Assembly (NCBI RefSeq): GCF_004011695.2
Contig: NC_082412.1
Span: 1,488,001-1,552,000, forward strand
DNA from: Ascochyta rabiei
Lineage: Eukaryota; Ascomycota; Dothideomycetes; Pleosporales; Didymellaceae
Reading direction: 5' to 3'
DNA length: 64,000 nucleotides
The notes beneath the pieces were generated by a model that saw only the letters and a list, made by a program, of their open reading frames with translations, searched no databases and had not been told where the DNA came from. Positions 57,066 through 64,000 of the stretch are shown one piece after another; position 1 is the stretch's first letter; each line of letters starts with the position of its first letter. A program made the position numbers and the translations under genes.

Positions 57066-57398
57066 TCAAAAGAACCATCGTGCAAGCTCGGTTGGGAACA
57101 AGACATCGTTGGCTTCGCTCATCTCAACGCTGGAGCTACCGACGTATGATACGTCCTCCTCATCGTACGTTCCAGCAACACACGCACCTTCCAGCGGTGC
57201 GTGAATTTGACGACGACGCTCGCACAGAACTGCTCGACACGACGGACATGTGCTTGAGGCCATCATCCTAGAGTCGTTGACCCACTTGTCCAAGCATAGC
57301 CTATGGAATACATGCCCGCACTCAGTCCACACTGGTTGCAACCCCCCCCCCCCCCCCCTTTGGATTTGATCCGTTCCCCGACTCCTGATATTCTGCAA
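57066..57398 (-). pseudogene. RING-H2 finger fragment
   Basis: The frame encodes PVWTECGHVFHRLCLDKWV followed by STCPSCRAVLCERR. That supplies the C-x-H-x2-H-x2-C and final C-x2-C of a RING-H2 zinc-binding domain, typical of E3 ubiquitin ligases. The first C-x2-C pair is missing: upstream of the Leu-Gln-Pro-Val the frame runs into poly-Gly encoded by a 17-bp homopolymer. No upstream exon with the missing cysteines was seen. After the RING come an acidic tail and a stop at 57066. It is best read as the 3' remnant of a larger gene; a live gene with an undetected upstream exon cannot be excluded. Confidence 0.55.
57342..57358. repeat. Homopolymer C17
   Basis: Seventeen consecutive C (G on the minus strand), at the boundary of the RING fragment. 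Exact length is uncertain in any assembly. Confidence 0.9.
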
Positions 57399-57847
57399 TT
57401 CATGTCAAACGCAGGGATTGAGGACAAGGGACCTTCTACTGCAAAGGAGGTCTCACTATAACCGGACTCACGGTTTTTGATCAGTGGGCACAGAGTTCTC
57501 TCTTAGCGGCATGTGGCTCGTAATTAGTTCATCATGTCCGGCGACAATATGTATCTATAAGTGGACATGGAGGTCATGGTGTTCCGCGCAATCAAGGCTT
57601 AATGCGCATCCAACTGGGACTTCACACGTACAATCTATATGTATTGGCTTTAATTTTGCGAAACAAAGCAGAGTTTGGCGGTGGTTGGTCAGGTTAAGCC
57701 GCTAGAGGCTTGTAGACATGTAACGCGTGAAAGTGAAGTGAAGGAGAGTATACGCTTGTGATAATTACCTGCGCCTACAAACACTCTTTAATCTCTTATC
57801 ACTTACGGTCATCGTTTGGATCTCACCCATGTACCCTCATCTCACAC

Positions 57848-58438
57848 ATGTACAACGCCTACGTCGCTCCTGTTTCAACGGGCAACCAGCCCAACATGGC
57901 AGCATCCAAAGCACCTGCGGCACCTATGGCGCGAGCAATGCCGTCTTCACCTACTTTTCCAGGCCCTCCTGGTTCTGTGGGACCACAGGGCTTACCAGTC
58001 CCGCCAGTTGAGACGCTCGAGCAGCGTATCTATGACTTGCTTGCTCCCTTTCGCGAAGCTGACATCGATGCTGATGGTTCGATCGACCTACCTTCTCGTA
58101 AGAGCGAGTGCAAAGCGCTCATCTTGTGCGGCAAGTATTCCAACACGCTCTGCATAATGCAGCTGTTGACCCGCACGCCAGAGAATATCGCCTTCATCAT
58201 CCGCCACAATCAGACCGGCTACGGCAAGCATATCGAATCAAACGATGTTTCTTTCGCAGCAAAGAGCTGGGCTGACAGGATAACGGGCAGCGGCTTTGTG
58301 GGTATCTGTATCTTCGTCAACGGCAACGGCTTTTCACACACTGTTTTAAGGACGACCATGGCGAAGGGTGAGAACGTGGTTGATAAGTTGTTCGAGAAGA
58401 CGGATGAGCTGCTGCAGCCCTTCTTTCCGGACATCTGA
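57848..58438 (+). CDS. Hypothetical protein, 196 aa
   Basis: Intronless as drawn from the ATG at 57848; an internal ATG at 57896 is possible. Residues 1-60 are Ala/Pro-rich with a collagen-like GPPGSVGPQGLP stretch. The rest is ordered: TLEQRIYDLLAPFREADIDADGS, then ALILCGKYSNTLCIMQLLTR, NIAFIIRHNQTGYGKHI, and a hydrophobic GSGFVGICIFVNGNGF strand; it ends LFEKTDELLQPFFPDI. No signal peptide or known domain is recognised. The frame is open, and codon use and amino acid composition look genuinely coding. It sits alone between two gene fragments. Confidence 0.65.
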   Translation: MYNAYVAPVSTGNQPNMAASKAPAAPMARAMPSSPTFPGPPGSVGPQGLPVPPVETLEQRIYDLLAPFREADIDADGSIDLPSRKSECKALILCGKYSNTLCIMQLLTRTPENIAFIIRHNQTGYGKHIESNDVSFAAKSWADRITGSGFVGICIFVNGNGFSHTVLRTTMAKGENVVDKLFEKTDELLQPFFPDI

Positions 58439-58983
58439 GCGCCGCTCGATCTGGGTACTTACCGTCGCATCACGTAGGTGATGGCATCGTAGAACATTGA
58501 GTTGGACTTACAGCTCGCTGTAAAGATCGTGCACCGCTACGTCCCACCATTTCGAGGCTCTTCTTGTGCTCTTTACGAAGCCGAAGTGTAGGAAGACAAG
58601 TTTTTTGGGCAGTAGGTCGTGGCTTGTACTCTCAGACAGAGACTCGCAATTCTCAATGTGATTATTAAATAGGCGAGCCATGACATTGCGCCTGCATAAA
58701 TCTTTGTCGGTGATTTTGTATCACATCAACTAATTGTTCATATTGACGATGATTTTTTCAGGCAAGTCGTCCTGTTGTCGGTCCCGCTTGTGTAACAGAT
58801 CGATAAGTGCAACGCTCCAGAAGCACTGCCACAAGACGGAACTAGGTTTCCGCCTTGAAGCAGCTGGGTACTTTGCAGTGCTTACTCTCTCAATCAATCA
58901 GTTGTCTCGACTAATGCACAACGTCAGTGCATGCTAAAACATACAAGTCCCATCGTTCGGCTTTCTCAACTTACACATGTTCA
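58439..58983. other. Intergenic, 545 bp
   Basis: Nothing recognised; the last 30 bases resemble an intron 3' end leading into the tyrosinase fragment. Confidence 0.4.
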
Positions 58984-59315
58984 GGTATTTGGATTGGTCA
59001 CAGGTTGCTGAGCCCCAGAACCCTGACTCGAATAAGGTCTTTGGCTCTGCTATTGTTGACCCTAACGCTGGTTTCGGCGGCAATGGTGACTACATTGCTC
59101 CAAACAACCAGACGAACCCGTATAACGTTACCAGCAGCACTGGTGGTGGATGCGACCAAGACGTTCTATTCGTACTGACTAACTTTATGCTTAACTTTTT
59201 CGCGAGAGATTGTCTGAGACGCGACTTCAATCCCAGCACCATGAACACCTGGGCCGATCTCAAATCAGTGAAAGACGTGCTTGCGCAGAAAGATTGTATG
59301 AAATGTCAGGGCTAA
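58984..59315 (+). pseudogene. Tyrosinase domain fragment
   Basis: A frame after a TTCAG acceptor-like site reads YLDWSQVAEPQNPDSNKVFG, then DPNAGFGGNGDYI, NPYNVTSSTGGGC and DCLRRDFNPSTMNTW. This order (YWDW-like, PxTGFGGNG, NPYN, GGGC, CLRRD) is that of the middle of fungal tyrosinases, copper oxidases acting on phenols. The N-terminal CuA histidines and the CuB H-x3-H site are absent, and the frame stops after DCMKCQG. The segment after GGGC departs from the usual VTDGPF. No upstream exon with CuA was found. It is a non-functional remnant by this reading. Confidence 0.6.
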
Positions 59316-61536
59316 TATGATAAGCATCTTGTACCATGAATTGCGTATCATTTTGTAGTGTAAAAGCTCGCGTAGTCATGGCTGAGTCGCGAGACCGCTA
59401 GCAGTATCTCCATAGGAGGCATCTCCGTTCGAGGCTACGATAGCTTCAATCTCAAGTGCCAGAGGATCCGCGTCTTGCTGTGATGATTGCACACACCTGC
59501 ATCCGCCACTAGCAGCCGTACCAACCACAGCACCGCAGATCACACCAAGAGGGACGTTGCTCAATGAACTGTTCACAAAACGAGTCATGGGCAATGAATC
59601 TGAAGTGGCAGGATATACACGCCGGAGCTGCAAGATCGGCGCGTGATATGAACAAGGAACGCTCGAAGGCATTGTGAAACCCTTGCCATGGGAGCCTTTC
59701 AGCAAACCTTCCTTAGCTTCCCTACACTAAGTCAGCGGCTGATTAGAATACTATAATAAAACTAACCGGTTCTTTCTGTATGTAATTGGAGGCTCTGGTA
59801 GGTGGGAGCTATCCGTAGTCGATGGTGAAGATGAACAATAGAGACGGGGTACTCAACGAAACACTCAAAATCCGGAAGGATATAACGAACATATAAACAA
59901 GACCTGAGGCTCAACAGACTTCGCATAATGAATACCTACAACGACATAATCAGCTGCCTGATTTGACAGCTCAGTTCCTAGGCCCACACTGCCACCACTA
60001 TGTGGCCTGCGTGTCAGTGTCAACACGCCCATCATGGATTCTGCTGACCACCCTCTGAGAAAGAAGTTCGCCACTCCTGCGATAGTTTTGGATGCACGTA
60101 TAGCGTTAAAGACAAATTCGATATTCCTGCTTTGCGCAGCCATGCGGTCCACGCACCACAACGGAAACCAGCAGCGATATTCTTGGGTCAACGCCGATAG
60201 GCTATTAGTTTATAGAGGGCATCAACAACCAGTAGCACGACTGGGATATCTCACACACCTGGTGATCTAGCGTTCGAGATCAGGCAGTGATCTCTTTTTG
60301 GAAATGAACGGCAGGTCGAAGGCGAATCGTAACCAACGTTGAGAGCGGTGAAGCACAGATGAACTGTAGAAAAGCCAGCGCCAGGCAAACACGCCCAACG
60401 TAGGAGCAGTTCAAGTCTTGGCGGTCGAATAGGAAGGGGCACTTCTTTCTTGTGGTCGTTCGAACTAGAGGTGAGAAAGCGTGCTCGTGCAAGACGGCAA
60501 CACCCTTTGAGGCTAAGATCCTTGCTTCCACATGTCTGATTACCTGTTACCTTGGCGGTGCAAGGCTCAAACCACTGATATGTATGCCTTCTAACTTTTG
60601 GGCATGGAGCGGTGAAATATCGCTAGACCATCTTGCGTTAGTACGTCTTTCACCGCTCTTGTCAGCTTAACGAGCAAGCAAGCTACATCGAATACCGTCG
60701 AGCGTATCTGTTGAACGTTGACAGGTTATGAGATGCCTTGACTGCTGCTGCCGTGTTGCTTTTGGCTTCGTGCAGGCTGGGGATTTTCTGGAATGAGCTT
60801 CGACATACGCAAACCTCGGGTCCGAATGGCATCACGTGAAGCCAACCAGAAATTGTGTCCTGGGCACTGGAAACCATGGTTCGACGATTGTTGTTCCCCT
60901 AAACTATCCCACGGTTGATGGGGAGAGGCGTGGTAAACACTTCATGTGAGAATCTAGCCTGTCTCGCTCACAGGGAAGCTCGCTAGAGACTGCGATTGGG
61001 GACTGAGCTCGGGATGTGTTGTTTTCGCGTGTCTTGATCGTTGAATCTAGCCGTCTGGTCCCAGAATAAATGTGCTTTATCATGTTAGAATGTCGTTTCG
61101 ATCACTACATGGGGGCAACTTCGAGAGAGTAGGGCCGTCGCTATCTTGAAGAGTGAGGATGCACAACGCATGGCACGGTACGATTAGCTAGGCAGATTGA
61201 GCGCCGTGTGGGGTCGCGTCAAGTTTACGCTAGAAGAGAAGAGTGGAAGAACAAGGTCGTTGCAGGTCTGATAGCTGAAGATTACAAGACCGCAGTATGT
61301 ACCGCACGGCGATGATGAAAGTGCGTACAGATGAAAGTGGGTCAACTTGCACTAAATCCAACTGTGGATTAGCGTCGCAGAACGGTGCATGAGGTTCCGA
61401 AATTCGGAGGTGGGAATGTTACCGAGGAATCAACAAAACTCCTGAGATAGCCGTGAACTTTTCCACACCGCAGCGCACATTCTTGTCAGACCTCAATACA
61501 TACAACAATTCAACAGCTCTGCACTCACAGCGCACA
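59316..61536. other. Intergenic, 2.2 kb
   Basis: No gene supported. A minus-strand frame at 59705-59376 contains VPLGVICGAVVGTAASG, a possible membrane span, and another at 60191-59865 is open for 108 codons; neither has enough evidence. The right end is the promoter of the acetoacetyl-CoA synthetase gene. Confidence 0.45.
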
Positions 61537-63712
61537 ATGAATGGTATAAACGGGGCCAATGGCACGTCAGCGGGAGCTAAGCTGTTGTGGAGGCACCCCT
61601 CCCCTGAGCGCACAGCAATGTATCGGTTCCTCCAGAAAGTGAACAAGACGCACGGACTGCGATTGTCAACATATCCTGAGCTTCACCAATGGAGCATTGA
61701 CAATATCGATCCCTTTTGGCAGAGCGTTTGGGAGTTCGTCGGCATCAGGGCTCAAGGCCAAGCAACAAGAGTCAGACACTGCTTGGCCCAATAGTGGCTC
61801 GTATGCTAACCTGGCAGCAGGCAGTAGATCCAAATGCACCAATGTTCCCTCGCCCTACCTTCTTTGAGGGTGCAACGTTGAACTTCGCCGAGAACTTACT
61901 CTTCCCTACCCAACAAACCGAACCAGATTCGCCTGCCATCATCGCCGTAACCGAGACAACGCGCGAAACAGTGTCATGGAAGGAGCTGAGGGAAAGAGTG
62001 AGACAGTGTCAGGCCGGAATGAAGGCCCTGGGGTTGCAGAGAGGTGATCGAGTTGCCGGCTATGTTGCAAATCACACGAATGCGCTTGTGGCTATGCTGG
62101 CTGCGACATCACTGGGAGCCATCTGGACAGCAGTCAGCCCAGACACAGGCGTACATGCGGTACTGGAACGATTGCGGCAGATCGAACCTGTTATACTCTT
62201 TGCAGACAACGCTGCTTTCTACAATGGTCGAAGCCACCCAGTAGTACCGAAGGTCAACGAAATTGCCGCCGGGTTACCTTCTCTGCAAGCAGTCGTGATC
62301 TTCCCTACTGTGTCCTCAGTCGATGTCGACCCCAAATCCATTGATGTGGCTTTGGGTAAAGCCTACGACTATGTTTCTTTCACGTCTTTGTCCAAAAATA
62401 CAGAGCTCACCTTTGAGCAACTCGGCCCAGACCACCCAGTATACATCCTGTACTCTAGTGGGACTACTGGTGCACCGAAGTGTATTGTTCATGGAGCAAT
62501 TGGGACACTTCTTCAACACAAGAAGGAGCATATCATTCACTCTTCGATTACACCCTCCTCACGACTGTTCTACTTCACGACTTGCACATGGATGATGTGG
62601 CACTGGCTCGTGTCTGGCCTTGCTTCAGGGGCGACGCTTGTGCTCTACGATGGTTCGCCCTTCCGTTACGTCGACAGCAACAACCCCTCAACCTCTGTCC
62701 CGGATGATCTTGCAATGCATCGCCTTATCGAAGAGTATGGCATTACACACTTTGGTACTTCAGCGAAGTACTTATCAGTTCTGGAGCAGAAGTCTGTTGA
62801 TCCCAAAGCTGCCGGGCTTGCCCTGGGAAAACTGGAGGCAATCTACTCAACAGGTTCACCACTTGCTCCCTCGACATTTTCGTACGTTTATTCTGCTTTC
62901 CCACCTAGCATCAACCTCGGCAGTATCACAGGCGGCACAGACATCATCTCTCTTTTCGGTGCGCCGAATCCTCTGATACCCGTGTACGAAGGCGAGATCC
63001 AAGCTGCTGGGCTCGGCATGGCCATCGCTGCCTTCGATTACACGGGCGAAGATATATCATCGACTGGTGAGCCAGGTGATCTTGTATGCACAAAACCCTT
63101 TATTTGTCAGCCCGTGGCTTTCTGGGGTGGCGAAGGCGCCAAGAAGTACCAGAGCTCATACTTCGACAAGTTCACGAATAAGAAAGGAGAGCAGATCTGG
63201 CACCACGGCGACTTCGTACGCTTCAACCCTAGAACCGGTGGTATCTGGATGCTCGGACGGAGTGATGGTATTCTGAAGCCAGCTGGTGTTCGCTTTGGTT
63301 CAGCTGAGATTTACAACGTTGTGCTTGAGCATTTTGCCGAAGAAGTCGCGGATGCGCTATGCATTGGGCGGAGGAGAGAGACTGATGCGGATGAAACCGT
63401 GGTACTCTTTTTGAAGATGGCAGAGGGACATCGGATTTCGAACGACTTGGTATTGAAGATCAAGAACTCTGTCAAGAACTCGTTAAGTGCAAGGCACGTT
63501 CCTGCTGTTGTGGACGAGTGCCCTGAGATTCCAGTTACTACAAACGGGAAGAAGTAAGTCAACCGCAAATTGAAAAGCGCTCTTTACTGACCATCTGCAG
63601 GGTTGAGGGCGCGGTCAAACAGATACTTTGCGGTCTGAACGTGAAAACATCTGCAAGCGTCGCAAACGCAGAGTGTTTGGATTGGTACCGAGAGTGGGCC
63701 AGTTCACATTAG
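61537..63712 (+). CDS. Acetoacetyl-CoA synthetase
   Basis: Exons 61537-61770, 61821-63553 and 63601-63712; introns of 50 nt (TGCTAAC branch, unusual GTCAGA donor) and 47 nt (ACTGACC branch); 692 aa, normal for the family. ANL-superfamily ligase that activates acetoacetate to acetoacetyl-CoA with ATP, in ketone-body/leucine-derived carbon use. Features in order: WRHPSPERTAMYRFLQKVNK start, PTFFEGATLNFAENLLFP, AMP-binding loop YSSGTTGAPKCIVHG, TCTWMMWHWLVSGL, GGTDIISLFGAPNPLIPVYE, WHHGDFVRF, GRSDGILKPAGVRFGSAEIY, and the catalytic Lys segment PVTTNGKKVEGAVKQ across the last intron. The first acceptor is a tandem CAGCAG that can add one Gln. Confidence 0.95.
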
Positions 63713-64000
63713 TCAAAGACAAATTGGCAGACTCACGAGTGGAGAGCAATGCAGTGAAATCGCGTTTACATCAGAGGCGCATTTAAATTCAGGCATCTCA
63801 ACTTCCCCGTGCAGTCGTGCGACCTTGAGAAGCCTCAATCTGAGTATGATCTTGTGAGGTTGTGAACAGCTATACTTTAGGCCAGGGCGCATGCCTGTCC
63901 CTGTTGTACTGGTCAAGAAATCTGGCTAGTCGTGGGTGCAAACCGACTCCGAATAGGCCTGGAATCACAACAGACGCAGGCTTCCTAATGAATTGTGACC
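63713..64000. other. Window end, 288 bp
   Basis: 3' flank of the acetoacetyl-CoA synthetase gene; nothing recognised. Confidence 0.5.

Noticed and set aside
59376..60191. Minus-strand frames with a possible membrane span
   Set aside because: They could not be joined into a coherent gene model and lack family similarity I can name.

Overview
This is nuclear DNA of a filamentous ascomycete (Pezizomycotina). Protein-coding genes are dense, on both strands, and most are split by short introns of about 43-90 nt with GT donors, CTRAY-like branch sites and AG acceptors. The gene set is typical of that group: the septation-initiation protein Cdc14, a short kinesin-3, a PIR-type wall protein and an acetoacetyl-CoA synthetase. 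The relic genes and small secreted proteins would suit Dothideomycetes, but that class assignment is inference. No tRNA, rRNA, CRISPR, intact transposon or secondary-metabolite cluster was recognised. All splice models were read by eye from reading-frame continuity, splice signals and family conservation.

Left part (1-20.6 kb): the 5' end of mRNA-decapping DCP2 runs off the edge. Then come a DUF4112 membrane protein, a secreted protein with a duplicated five-cysteine module, a PAP2-type membrane phosphatase/transferase, Cdc14, an aldo-keto reductase, a zinc alcohol dehydrogenase, a thioredoxin, an ERp38-type protein disulfide isomerase, a three-exon HSBP1-like coiled-coil gene, nucleolar EBP2, an unknown protein and TRAPP subunit TRS31.

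Middle (21-46.8 kb): a frameshifted coiled-coil relic lies 10 bp beyond VPS16. It is followed by a short kinesin-3, the tRNA 2'-O-methyltransferase TRM3, an SSU1-type sulfite exporter, a WDR44-like beta-propeller protein and ribonucleotide reductase small subunit RNR2. RNR2 carries an exceptional cluster of ACGCGT (MCB) elements in its promoter and introns. Then follow a Gln/Pro-rich protein, a PIR-domain protein with a GPI-type tail and a 118-residue protein built of two repeats.

Right part (47-64 kb): gene-poor and rich in decayed genes. It holds an aldehyde dehydrogenase pseudogene with at least four lesions, a relic reading frame that starts at its stop codon, a RING-H2 fragment against a C17 tract and a tyrosinase fragment. 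Between them are intact RPL22, an arrestin-like trafficking adaptor, an unknown gene and acetoacetyl-CoA synthetase. Most genes are unrelated housekeeping loci. No operon-like or cluster logic joins them, except the divergent pairs DCP2/DUF4112, HSBP1/EBP2, aldo-keto reductase/ADH and kinesin/TRM3, which share promoter regions.
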